Source: Bigelowiella natans CCMP2755
Taxonomy: Eukaryota > Cercozoa > Chlorarachniophyceae
DNA length: 64,000 nucleotides
Reading direction: 5' to 3'
Assembly: GCA_000320545.1 (NCBI GenBank)
Contig: ADNK01000874.1
Span: forward strand, 72,501-136,500
Under the pieces are notes generated by a model. The model was given only the letters and a program-made list of their open reading frames with translations. It did not search any database and was not told the origin of the DNA. Numbering within the stretch: position 1 is the first letter of the stretch; each line of letters begins with the position of its first letter. The position numbers and the translations under genes are program-made. Below are positions 25,513 to 37,029 of the stretch, piece after piece.

Positions 25513-26821
25513 TTGGGTGATGATTACCCTAGGCCACACTTTAAACAAAAGTTGTGTCCACATTCACATTCTATACTCTTAGACTTCGAGCCGCTAACAT
25601 CTGCATTAGTATCTTGGCCAAACATCTTTCTCCAGAGAAGAAGAAGAAGAAGAAGAAGAAGAAGAAGAACAATAGGAAGGTCTCTGAGAGCATATATTTT
25701 ATTGAACCGAACTTCTCTTTTGCTATTATCATCATCACCATTATCATCATATCATTATCATTATCATGATCAACAACAAAACCACGCTTACATCACCATT
25801 ACTTACACAACGTGCAGAGCCATGATACGTCATATGCATTGCGTACCGCTTCATTTGTCTTCTTCCACCATCTAGAGCATTTGGGGCAACTGCCAATCCC
25901 CGCATTTCTATAAGAACGTAGTTGGTCAGTTGTTTGCGACAAGAAAACGTGTGAAATATATGATAGTGTGTGAGTGTGTGAGTGTGTGCGTTTGTGTGTG
26001 TAGCAAAAATGGGCTGTGGTGTTTCTTCTTCTGAAGAGATCAAAAGTGTGAGCACAATTGATAGAAACAACAAATGTAGTACTACTACTACACCACGCGA
26101 TGATGCAGTATCAACAAGGAGCACACCTCGAAAAGTCTTTGAAATTTTTGAGGCACAATGCGTTGAATCTATCCTTTAACTTTTGGCTGGTGATATACTT
26201 ATTGAAGAGCTGGAGAGAGAGATTGTTCAGAGAAGAGTGATCTAACATTAAAACTACCTCCGCTATTTTCTGTTCTCCTCTTCCTCCTCCCCCATCTACC
26301 ACCCCTTTTCTATTCTTCCTCTCTTTACACCCTTCAACATAGTTTTCTGTATCAGCTACTGCACATACTTCTCGAGGCACTCTCTCTTGGCAAAAGCACC
26401 TAGGGGTAAATACAGAAAATATTGTCATCATCATCGTCATCATCATCGACAACAGCAGCAGCAACAACAACAATGCATACACGTATGGTGTACGATGCTG
26501 CGAGAGGAGCTATTCCCATCGCGTTTGAAGTACCCTCCCCCCTCCCCCCGTCTCTCCGCTCGGTCCTTAAATACTCGACGACTATGATGACAAGTAAGTA
26601 TGCACGAAAGTACTACCCATCCTTCCAGGAATGCGAGTGCAATTTGTTGCATTTGAGATAGTTACATCGAGTTTGCAAGCATGCTATGCCAGACTTGACC
26701 TTAAGCAATCGACAGGTTGTGGTAGAAGAAGTCGTAGTAGTTAATATTTTTTGCATTGTATGATGTCGTGCGAGTAGAAACCATTCTAATAGTTAATAAT
26801 TACATTGAACATTTCAATATC

Positions 26822-26863
<42 letters not shown>

Positions 26864-26980
26864 TCGTATTGTAACAACGTTGCAGTATCTGAAACACTTC
26901 TGATCATCTAATCATGTTCAGGTGAGTTCCTTTCTCCCTCCCAACCCCCCCCCCCCTATCCGCTTCACTCTCTTTCCTCA

Positions 26981-27049
<69 letters not shown>

Positions 27050-27386
27050 CCTCTCTAAAATTAATTTGTAATAATTCTTTTCTTCTTCATAAATAATCCT
27101 TTGATCATTAGCTTGGGTTATCAATAACAAATCGGCGGTCAGCAGCACCATCGCCACACCTGACTGGTGAGGAATAGATCCCAGTGTTCTTTGCATCTAT
27201 TTTGACGACGACGACCAAAACAACATCAACGTCTTAACGATGGTGAACGTTCAAATATGAGGCGGAATAATAATAATGGTGATGCTGCTGATGCTGTTCA
27301 TGATTAAATGAGAATATTTCAACAGAGAGTCAAGGATGAGCACACCGCATGATAGGATAAATGATATGGGAAAATATGTTTATATT

Positions 27387-27437
<51 letters not shown>

Positions 27438-27443
27438 GATTGA

Positions 27444-27474
<31 letters not shown>

Positions 27475-27778
27475 CGTATGCAAAGTGGAGGCTTGATACA
27501 TACACTACACACCTCCAGTGCCCACATGATGATAATGCTTCTCCATTCTTCTCCTGAAGTAAGGATTGTATTTCTACCTCTGTAACCAAAATTCTTTGGT
27601 ATTATCATCATCATCATCATCATCATCATCATGATCACCATAGTCATCGTCATTATCGTCGCCGTTGTCATCATTATCATCACTAAAATATGGTGACAAA
27701 AACGACAAGGGGGGGGGGGGAATATCGTACATCCGTTTTGCCTTTTCTTCCGTCACATTTCGAGCATTCGAACACCTT

Positions 27779-27813
<35 letters not shown>

Positions 27814-29509
27814 GATAACAATGATTACAGCAGCAGCAGGAGCAGGCAGAAAGTAGTTAAGAGAGGAAGGAGAACAAGAATGACAAAGACCCAGTACTAC
27901 TACCTCCATTTGCACTTCAGCACTTTTTGCCTAGGAGGGGGGAGGAGGTTGTGGGTGTACCATTTTATTCATATTATCAATCTAGTCACGTCGTTGTCCG
28001 TCGTCGTTAACATTGTGGTAAAATTGATAAGTGCAGCAAGTGTTGTATATGCCGTCTTTAATGGTTGTAGATGATGGTCATACAACATCACACTATATGC
28101 TGATATTGCTACTACTACGAACTTATCACATTAACATAAGCAAACATTACCAGTTGGATCGCTCGCAGAATATCCGGTGTCTTGTTACTGAAATGGGAGA
28201 AAGAAACACATAAGGCCTTGTCAATTTAATTTATTCTTCTTGTCTCGTCTCTGCCTTTCCCTTCCTATTTCCTTCCATTGTTTATTGCCAAATTGTTTTG
28301 TTTGTAACTCAAAGTGATATTTCTGTTTAAGAATTGAATTAAAATATCTTTATTATTAAATCACCCCTTTCCACGAAAATGGCGGATGATTCCCATTTGA
28401 TTTTCCCCTTTCAAAAGCAAAAAAGTAGGTCGTTACAATTGTAGAGAAAAGACATGAATTTTGATGAGAGAAATCGGAGGGGATAATAGTGCCAGCATTG
28501 ACCCTTCGCATATCAAGCAGTACTTCCTAATACCTTTTGCAATTTTTTTGAGGATGTTTTTGTATAAAGTTGATTCCGTGACCTTCTTGGTTGCCTGGTA
28601 GTCAAAATGATGAAGAAAATCGGAAAATAATAGTACGAGCATGTGCCATAATAATAACCATTCATCATCAATGTATGTATCATCCTCATTATTTGATAAT
28701 GATGCATGATTCAGTTACCACACCTTGTTGTCAGAATCATTGTTGGCAATGTAATCAACACAAATCCCATTCTTCATGGAAGAAGACGATGAACTTTCTT
28801 TGGACTTTCCACCAGCAGTATCAATCCCTAGGAAGAAATCGGAATTAGTGACGAAGGTATGATGATAGATACCACGACTTGTTAATATAATGTCTGCCAT
28901 GTTAAGAACAAGAACAGTGTCATGCTAAACCAATCTTACCGATTTCCTTGAGAAACTGGTGGATTCCCAATGTCTTCATCTCCGCTTGCACTTTCTCTAA
29001 CTCCCAATTGTACCTTGAGATAGTAGCAGCGACGATGAGAAAGATGCGGATGGATGATAGGTAATAATGAACAGATTGTAGAGTCTGGGGATTGTAGTAT
29101 TGAGATTATTGAAGATAACTTAAAAGCAAAGCTGTGTCAATTTGGAAGCGTTTCTAATCGTCGTCTCTCAACCTACGTCGAATTACTTTCTGAACACGAT
29201 TTGGCGCTGGCCTTCTGTCAAGTCCGGTAGGATTCTAGCCCCATTTATCAATACCTGAAGGTTGATAAGTACACAGGAATCAAACATAACAGGACAAACC
29301 CGGCAACGTCGCGCAACCATAGTATATCTCATTTATATTGCCATTATATTTTTTTACGATACGATTGGTGGTGGTACATGATTTAAAATAACAACCATTT
29401 CCATCTGTGTCAGGAGAAAATCGTCTCCCCCCTCCATACCCAGCATACTGAATCCTTCATTTGGATCAGTAGCACAGTTTGCAGACCTAGTCAATAGTAA
29501 GAGCGAGAT

Positions 29510-29542
<33 letters not shown>

Positions 29543-30023
29543 GGGTTAAAATTCTTCATAATTAAGTTTCGTGAATAGTGTCGGTACTTTTTGCTCGAAG
29601 ATTTTGCTTCAGACAAACTTGGAGGCCTTATTTTCATGACAAAGTTCATGATGATGATGATGATGATGATGATTGATGATGGTGGTGATGATAATTATGA
29701 TATATTATCATTTCGATTCGAATTTTCCTAAAAGAACGACACATGTCGCATGAATGCCACCTCTACACACACATGCACACACATACACACACACATACAC
29801 ATACACATAGACATACACATGCTCATGCATACCCATTTTCATCCTCATCCTCATCCTCATCGAACCAGTCTTCTACATCCACATCAAATGCGTCTTCGTC
29901 GTCTCCTGTAATGTCGTTACATTTTATTCTTTCACACGTTTCGAGAGTACAAGAATCTACAACAACTCGCTTCGCTTTCTGTCTCCCCCCTCCCCTTCCT
30001 TCCTCCCTGTCCTCCTCGCTCAT
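21962..30023 (-). CDS. RBR (RING-IBR-RING) E3 ubiquitin ligase, Ariadne-like
   Basis: Transfers ubiquitin through a RING2 cysteine thioester. The proposed start at 30023 opens an acidic amino terminus (MSEEDREEG, DDEDAFDVDVEDW), as in Ariadne proteins. RING1 is spread over small exons: FECSKC near 27770, SSCGHWR near 27520, CKEHWDLFLTSQ near 27180 and ACLQTRC near 26690. The IBR runs from CPKCSRWW (near 25880) to CECGHNFCLKCG (near 25550) and HEPLPC (near 25395). RING2 is at about 24888-25001 (CGIYIERYVTNEDHCLHM, then WCWACRQRF), with the catalytic Cys in HCLHM. A helical region like the Ariadne domain follows (DYDFLLEAVDNLITATNR, LFEFQLKLMEERYDKLL). The last exon (to TAG 21962-21964) encodes a RanBP2-like zinc knuckle, YCSKCQRENEFGKNVCEC. 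Some 20 or more exons are separated by repeat-filled introns; several small exons remain uncertain. Confidence 0.85.
23761..23803. repeat. (CTT)n intronic microsatellite
   Basis: About 14 CTT units in an intron of the RBR gene. Confidence 0.85.
24188..24219. repeat. (GAT)n intronic microsatellite
   Basis: About ten GAT units in an RBR-gene intron, near a (CAG)n run at 24119-24142. Confidence 0.85.
25206..25238. repeat. (ATC)n intronic microsatellite
   Basis: About eleven ATC units in the intron between the IBR and RING2 exons. A (GT)n run (25479-25510) and a (GAA)n run (25638-25669) lie in the two preceding introns. Confidence 0.85.
26979..27048. repeat. (CT)n(GT)n compound microsatellite
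   Basis: A CT run passes directly into a GT run inside an RBR-gene intron. A (CA)n run of 34 bases lies upstream at 26826-26860. Confidence 0.85.
27391..27471. repeat. (AT)n and (GT)n compound microsatellite
   Basis: About 21 AT units, a short unique spacer, then about 13 GT units, in the RBR-gene intron between two RING1 exons. An (ATC)n run follows at 27604-27632. Confidence 0.85.
27779..27814. repeat. (TTG)n intronic microsatellite
   Basis: About twelve TTG units directly before the exon encoding the first RING1 cysteine pair (sense strand CAA repeat). Confidence 0.85.
29510..29546. repeat. (GA)n followed by a G homopolymer
   Basis: A GA run ends in about 14 consecutive G residues, inside the first intron region of the RBR gene. 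Confidence 0.85.
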
Positions 30024-30530
30024 TGCTCGATCTTCCTCGAATCATCCTCAAAAATTATGAAAGAAAGTGAATCCAGTCGTCTGACCCATAATCGAAGGTA
30101 GATTCTTGGAATTATTGGATCGGGTTTGTTGAGGGGCGGATGGGCTTGTTAGGAATATTCTTTGCTCGGGCTTTAAACAAGCGATAAAATCCTACCAAAT
30201 GTAGGGGTTTAACCATGTGCGACACTAAAAACTACGCATTTACACTAGAACACATTTCCTTCCTGTTTTGTCGCATGGTTCAGTTCGAAGTTGAGTCAGT
30301 GGTGATTTCCCTGCTACGACATGCGTGATTTCCTTGACGGCTGAATGAACATGCCGAACAAGAAGTAGGGTATGCTCGGGTATGCATTGCAGGATCTGCA
30401 AGATCTGCGTGCGAGGAGCACAATTCTTTTTCTCGTGAGTGTGCAGAGAGGAGATGACGAAATGAAATCCATCGTCAGACACCATTTTTTTGACAAAATT
30501 CAATCATGCCTACCATCCCTACGAGCACGT
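30024..30530. promoter_or_regulatory. 5' flank of the RBR gene
   Basis: About 500 bp upstream of the RBR start without long repeats or CTAG palindromes. Small ORFs on both strands show no conserved features. Confidence 0.4.
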
Positions 30531-30881
30531 AAGAAAGAATCTGCAGCAGCTGGGAAGAATGCACTGTGCGCATGTCTAGGTCTGTGGAGGTGTGTGTTTC
30601 GTGCACTGCAAGTCCAGAAGTGTCTTTTGACACTTTGGAAGTGCAGCATTGTCATTGTTCATTGTTCATTGTTCTCACGTGGTCTAGATGCGCAAAATGT
30701 GCGACACACTGTGCACCATTGCAATGACATTGCGTCATTGCGCTAGCTGGGCTGTGCTAGCAGCGTCTTGTCATTCATGTGCCAAAGCGGCTTGTCACGT
30801 CATTGCAACACATGTGCATGGCTAGATGGCCGGTCTGGCTGTTGCGCTAACTAGCTGCTGATCGTCACATGCTAGACACAG

Positions 30882-30918
<37 letters not shown>

Positions 30919-31231
30919 CTAGATGTGCACAGCACATCTCCACAGATCTAGACATGCATGCGATGCGCACGCGGAAATACGGGAGACTTTCAAGTCATTA
31001 CACTTCCCAACAACGAAAATGATGCATCAAAGGAGAAAATCAATGTGACACACATCATTCGATCAAGTTGATGAGCTGCTGGAATCAAATCGCGGGACAT
31101 TCACCACCGCACAGACCTCTTTGATGTCCTCTGCACTGAGGGATTTCCCTGCAGCTGTCACTGCCTGCCATCGAGTAACAATGCAGCCTTGAGCTTATCC
31201 CTGAGCTTGCCTTTTTGGATCATATCCGATA
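30531..31231. repeat. CTAG/CATG palindrome island at the 3' end of the type II membrane protein gene
   Basis: About 30540-30990 is rich in GTGCATGG, CTAGCTGG, GTGCTAGCAG and CATGCATGCG motifs and contains a (CA)n run at about 30890-30917. The remainder, to 31231, is unremarkable and likely holds 3' untranslated sequence of the gene ending at 31232. Confidence 0.5.
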
Positions 31232-34200
31232 TCATGCAGAGTTGGTCCCCGGAAGTCGCTTAATCATTGGCATGTGTTTGGTTCGATTTAGCATGCTCGC
31301 GCAGGATGGAAAAATACCTTATTTGGATACAGATGAGAAAATAAACTAAGAATGGAGAAACACAATTTTGAGCAGACATAAATTTATTTACCGGAGTAGC
31401 AAGGACTTGAGTCCCTGTATCCACACTAAACATGTAAGTCCCAGCATTGTGACAAATCTAATATTAAAATTAAAGTAAGTCAGATTCCAGACAAGGGGAA
31501 AAAAAGAGGTGTATATAATAGAGTGTGTGAGAATTGAGTGAGGACTGTCTCTAGATTACACCTGCTTGTAGTTATTCGGTTTTCTCATCTGTTGCGGTCG
31601 GGAAGTAGGAATATGGTCGCCTAAATTTCCGCTACCAGGACTAATCGTATCCCACGTGGGAGGCTCTATCCTCATTAATTCACAGCCGATGCCGGGTAAT
31701 AACTGTGACTGTCTCAATACTCGCAAAGACCTCATTGGCGCTATGTTGTAAAGCTTGTTCTGAACTGTGACAGTTGTGCCTTTTTTAAGTGACACAACTC
31801 CCATCCCCAGTCCTCCAACAGCATATTCATATTCGTTGTAGAGCTCCGCAGATTTGATCATGTTTGGGTGACATCCTCCTTCCCAGTCAGCACTTGGCGA
31901 TGCACGCTGCTCGCATCTATGGATGACCAACTCGCACCCGGAGCCTGGGTACACGTAGTATTTTACCTTGAACGGATTTGCCCACTGCAGGAAGTTTAGC
32001 TCGTTGCTACCGTGGGGATCCACTGAAAACAACGGCGAGGGGAGAGGAAGAAAAGTAATGATATTGGTGATGACAGAGATAACAATGATGATGATGATGA
32101 TGATGATGATGATGGTGATGATAGTGTGATGGTAGCCGTTAAATCGAATTTTATTAAAATTCATTCAAAAGGATTTCTCTTTTTCGGGGAAGCAGGGTGC
32201 ATCTTGCTTACTTTCTCGTGTGTAATTCATGTAGAAGGCGACGTCATCACCAAATAGCATCCCTGCAATAGCAAACATATGATACTATGCATTCTGATCG
32301 ATATGATAATTAAAGGTACCGTTCTCCACGCTGAACAGGCAATATCCGGAGTCGTATTCTGTGTAACTTGTTTCATCGAAACAAAGACCTGCTCATCACA
32401 AACAAGAGGCGAAACATAGCTGAATTAATTAGCTGGTAATAGAACTGAGGTAGATAACGCATCACCGGAGGTATCATCTCCCGACTGGAAAAGTGGTAGC
32501 TCATTTAGTGGGTTGCTATTCAGGTCGCGACAAGCGTCAGTGCAGTTCTGTATCAGGATATGATCTCCGCGCCTAGTCAGAGCGTAGGCGTACGATTGGC
32601 CTAAAAACCCAGCACATCAGTTTCTGTCTCAAAACAAAGACTCTCCAGTTTAATAATACACTTGCTACAGGCACATAATACGCACATACAACAAATAGTC
32701 AACACTACTGGGCTGTTTTCGTGTCTACTACCGGCTTGGTCATTGTAGATAAGTGCGGAGCCCCCGCGCACGGAAACTCCGCGATTGTAGGTTGAATTAT
32801 CCCATTGAGCAGGAAAACCAGGGATTTCGAGCTTGTGGGCCTGCTTTCCTTCACTAAAAAAGTAGTAGGAACCATCGTCGACGAAACGAAGGTATCCATC
32901 CATTTGCGAGTCAATTAAGTATGCCATGCCATGGTTATCATCGCCTGCATCCAACACTTCCATCGCAAAGTTCATCTCGAAACCTCCTCCGCTTTTTTGA
33001 TCAAGTCTGCCGTAGGCAACGAACTGTCTGATACGATTGGGATGATGATCTGTGCCAATCCTTCCGACCCACCCAGGAACATACAAGTCGAGGGAGATCA
33101 TACCATCAGAACCGACTGTGTGGCGAACGTTCATTTCTAGGATGGTTGTCTGGTTGCCCTTATTCGCCATTCCGCATTGTTTCATGTCCACTTTTACCGC
33201 ATAATAGTCGTTCGGATCTAGTCAGCACATGCATTCATTATTGTTGGTGATATCTAGTTGTTGAAAGCAACTTCGAATATAGATTACTACCAGAACGAGA
33301 TGTAGGCTTGAAGGCATCCGAATCCCAACCTATTACGTCGAGATAAACACCAAAAAGAGAATGTCGGCGTGCGCATGTAAGGGTGGTGATGATCGCTTTC
33401 TCGCGGCACAACATGAAACTTACGTGTTAGAGAGAGAGCACACACAATCTGTTCCACATCTGTTGTGGCCGCTCTGAAACTGCTCTGGCCATCTCTCGAG
33501 GTAGAAATATCGGTTATAACATCCTAATATTTCACCAATGAGTAGAGACTTAACAACAGTATGAAGTGAAATGACCTTCTTCGCTGTGCTGTAGTGTAGA
33601 TGGTCAAAATGTTGGTTGAGTAGTTTCAAATCTCGCCCTAGTGCTCGAAACGCTGCTCTGCTGCTAGATCTTTCCTCAGAACCATCCGAATTTCTAGCGG
33701 GTCGGAATGTACACAGGATGAAGAAAAGGGAGTGAAAGGATATCGTATGATATCAATTATATGGAGGTGTGAAAAAACAGCTTACAATATTATCTTCAGC
33801 GAGGATGGAACTTTCAAAACTCCTGGCGCAGGTGGAGGTGGCGATGCTCTAAAGAATTTGGCGGTTCAATTTGTATTAGACGTCGTCATGCTCACACCCT
33901 TCTCTCACTCTCTACTTTCTTTTTTAAAAACTCAGCAATTGCTTCAATAAAAGCTTGGCTCACGTTGGGGATGTCGAGTTTCCTTTTCCGATTCCTCCAC
34001 CTCCAAAGATTGTATAAATGCCTATACAACCCTACCAAAATAGTTGGAATAGAATAGTTATCACCACAAGATCTGCAAGCAAGAAAATTTTTATGTCGCA
34101 TGTATTTTAAGGGATGACGGCTACCGCAATGAGCAAAAGCGATCCAGATACCAACAGAGAACGTTTTAAGCATGTTGACGGCGGAGACGTCTAGTGAAAA

Positions 34201-34259
34201 ATGGAAACACATATAAATTGAGTACATAATATAGAATATAAACCTATAGTATATATACT

Positions 34260-34311
<52 letters not shown>

Positions 34312-34425
34312 TATGTTTGTGCGTGTATGTGTGTGTGTGTGTGTGTGATCTGAATTATTCAAGTCGAGAGAATGGCTCACCTCGGAGGGAAGCTTGTCCT
34401 CAAGATCAAGGCTCGCCATACGCAT
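31232..34425 (-). CDS. Type II membrane protein of unknown family
   Basis: I do not recognise this family. Exons: 34425-34381, 34190-34125, 34031-33964, 33848-33786, 33693-33576, 33523-33424, 33329-33291, 33217-32732, 32600-32466, 32388-32320, 32262-32212, 32022-31562 and 31457-31392, plus a short last exon. Every junction through 31392 is in phase, giving about 477 residues. The start MRMASLDLEDK is followed by a KR pair and a roughly 20-residue membrane segment (SLLVSGSLLLIA then GCIGIYTIF), then a Gly and Pro-rich linker (GGGGIGKG, ASPPPPAPG). The large remainder would be luminal or extracellular. It has scattered Cys (GSGCELVIHRC, GIGCELMRIEP) and beta-like stretches (DGYLRFVDDGSYYFF). 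The last exon is uncertain; the favoured one ends RLPGTNSA with the stop at 31232-31234. A role in adhesion or as a surface receptor is only a guess. Confidence 0.7.
32085..32115. repeat. (GAT)n intronic microsatellite
   Basis: About ten GAT units in the intron 32023-32211 of the type II membrane protein gene. Confidence 0.85.
34262..34348. repeat. (TA)n and (GT)n compound microsatellite
   Basis: About 22 TA units, a spacer and a GT run occupy most of the first intron (34191-34380) of the type II membrane protein gene. Confidence 0.85.
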
Positions 34426-35430
34426 GTGTTTCTCAATGTACTTTCGAGGAGAAGCGCGTATGCGATTTGGAGAATACTTTAAGTTCCTTGGAGACTGTTT
34501 GTTGTGAGGGGGAATCGATAATCAATGGAGACACCTTAAAACAAATTAAGCATCGACAAACCGGAGCTAAACCAAACATCTGCCTATTCATGGACTCCTG
34601 CGACTATTATGGTTCATTCGGGATCAGAATTAATCAAAAGGAATGGATTTTCAAGAAAATAACCTCTTCCTCAGCGTTAACATTTATCTGAACGACTTTG
34701 TTTCGGAGCAGTGTCGTTAAATTCCCAGTGGAGGATGACGGTGTAACCTCATTTAACCCATTGACTTTTCCCACTTCTTCTCCGTCTTCTTTTTCGTCAG
34801 ATGGATGAGTAAGCCTCCAAGATTCGGATTTCCTCTAAGTTGACCGTAGAAATTACGTTGCCATCAGACGAGCGGAAAGAGGAAACGTGAATTTGCAAAC
34901 CAAAAATTCCATAGCCAGTACTTGTCCTTTTGCCTTTCGCAGAGTTCTGTACTAATTGGATTATGGCGTCAGAATCAATCGCCTACCCGCCCTTTGTTAC
35001 CCCGTTCTTTGCGGTTGAGAAAGATGACCCTCTTTAAATTAAGGTGCGGGTTAAAAAGGCAAGATGGACGCATCTTCTCAAACCGCCAGGAAACGTCGAG
35101 ACAACGCATGCAATTTGGCATTTAGATAAAAATGCATAGGAACTTGTGGGTGAGAGACATGGATTACTCGGCGAAATGCGTGTAAAAAGGCTAAGAGTCT
35201 TTAGCGAGGGCGCTAGATCTACTCGATGCGCTACCTTTTCTTGCAAAACTCCGTTTCATTCTCCGTCGGCTTCTTGTATCAATTTAGGACAAATTACCTA
35301 AATACAAATGCAAATTCCATTTCTCTTTTTTGGCATGTAATTCCAAACACCAAATACTAAGACTACATGATTAGTACGTAGTCGGCGACAAAAAGATTTC
35401 CTTCCTCCCATCACGACAACTCATGCTGAT
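34426..35430. other. 5' flank of the membrane protein gene with unassigned minus-strand open frames
   Basis: On the minus strand a frame at about 34930-34797 reads TSTGYGIFGLQIHVSS through NLEEIRILEAYSS to a stop. It could be preceded by an exon containing KRVIFLNRKERGNKGR (about 35035-34988) across a GTAGGC donor and TACAG acceptor. A second open frame, shifted by one base, continues to about 34640 (HPSDEKEDGEEVGKVNG). I recognise no family. It may be a small gene, a decaying pseudogene or chance. Confidence 0.3.
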
Positions 35431-35439
35431 TGATTGTGG

Positions 35440-35810
35440 AGCCACAGGCAGATGTGAAACGAACCTCAATTTTCTAGTTTTCCTTGTGGGTTGGGGAGGG
35501 CATGGATGAGTTAGCAAACTCCGATGATCCTTTCAGGTCACCTCATTGGAAATGATCATTTTTCATTCATTCACTTGTTCATCATCACTCGTTCAGGAGT
35601 TCCAGAGTTGGAAGAAACCCTCAACTTTCCTTCGCGCGCGTGTTCTGATGATTGGGGAGGGCATGGATGAGATTGGCGTGTCCCATTGTCCTTTCAAACC
35701 GTTCCATTGGAATCATTTCATTCATCCAAGCGAGCCTTCAAAATCCACCATTGAAATCACTTCGCTCGTTCGTTCACTCAGTGTTCAATGACGTCGTCTT
35801 CTGCTGCCGG
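35440..35810. repeat. Imperfect tandem repeat, unit about 160 bp
   Basis: TTGGGGAGGGCATGGATGAG occurs near 35491 and again near 35651. Similar flanks follow in each copy: CCTTTCA, then TTCATTCATTC or TTTCATTCATCC. They are also preceded by related CCTCAATTTTC and CCCTCAACTTTCC blocks. No coding function is evident. Confidence 0.7.
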
Positions 35811-37029
35811 CGTGTTGGACACTTCTTTCTTTCTGTCTTCATTCTGATCAAACCGTGTTCCATCATTGCATCAGAGTCATGAATGACGCATTTCACTCGC
35901 TTGGAGTCAGGAAACACGTGTCGATGAACGATTTCATCCACTTTCTCTGATCCAGATCTGGTGACGATGCCGCCGCTCCAGCGCTGCTTGTGTGTGATGC
36001 GGCACTCGATCAGTTCTTGTTGGGGACTTGGGGACTCAGAAGCGTCTTGGGCAGTGAGTTCACAATGCAGTTAGCACATCCTGTGATCTTCTTGTCAGCT
36101 GTGCCGTTCAGTTTGAAACACTTTGTCCATTCGTTCAGTTCCGTTGCCTCCATCTGCAGGCTAGCAGGCCACCTGAGACCTGTCTAGCTGTCGTCACGTC
36201 TGCAGCGAGCTAGCGCGAGGGCTCGATCGTGGACAATGGACATAGCAATGTGGCATGTGCATTTTGCATGCATCACGTTGCATGTCTGCATGGCTAGATG
36301 GACACAGCGTGCTAGAATGCGGCACATGCATCGTGCACACATCACATCATTGCACAGCATGTCCATCACGTGGCTACCGCCGGCTGACGCGATCGATGTG
36401 ATGATGCGAGCAAACGAACATGCCAGCGTGACGAATTGAACCATTCGTGTTCGCATGCTAGCATGCGTTCCTGCGGCAAACTGAATTTGCATTTTTTGTG
36501 CAACCAGGTGTTGCTGGAGTGGATGAGTTGCTGCAATGTTGGCACCTCTGATCCCCACACGGGCACTTCAACTTCTCTGGTTCTCCTGACAGATTTTCAC
36601 TCAGCTGCGCTGCAACATTGGAGGTGTGTGCACAATGTGCGTGGAGCAAGCTGCTTCATTGTTTCGTACGGAGTAGTGCAACGTAAGCCTTGCTGAAAAA
36701 CTTGGCTATGAGCATGCGCACGTATGTGTAGGTATGTATAATTGTTGCGATCACAGCGACACTCGCATCGACCAATGATCCAATGATCGAGACACGTGCA
36801 AATCAGGATTACGCGAATAGATTTTTTTTAAAAAGTAGTAATAAATGACATAGTTCGCATTACACATTTGAAAAACAGCTCTATGCAAAATATGAAGACC
36901 CCATTACCTCAAAGACAGCCCCACCGTGAGAGGAGTAATTAGATTTAAAATTACTTTTAAAGCTTAGCTATAAATCCTGGCGATTCTCGAACTAAATCAC
37001 TTTCGGTATCTATGATTACTACATGCAGA
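35811..37029. repeat. Intergenic segment with a CTAG/CATG island at the fumarate reductase 3' end
   Basis: From about 36180 to 36720 the sequence is rich in CTAGC, GCATG and TGCATG motifs, with a perfect CATGCTAGCATG at 36454-36465. ORFs on both strands show no conserved domain. The last 300 bases before 37030 are AT-rich and probably 3' untranslated. Confidence 0.55.

Noticed and set aside
25091-25875. Plus-strand ORFs of 163 and 174 codons over the RBR gene
   Set aside because: They overlap the IBR and RING2 exons on the minus strand and consist largely of ATC, GT and GAA repeat translations.
30372-30746. Plus-strand 124-codon ORF before the 30.5-kb island
   Set aside because: No recognisable domain and no supporting splice structure; composition matches the palindromic spacer.
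34171-34227. Start at 34173 giving a secretory signal MLKTFSVGIWIAFAHC
   Set aside because: Using the acceptor at 34191 in another frame joins an upstream exon, gives a full transmembrane helix and keeps every later junction in phase.
36184-36696. Overlapping Cys/His-rich ORFs on both strands
   Set aside because: Cys and His come from repeated TGC/CAT in the CATG-rich island, not from a zinc-finger pattern.
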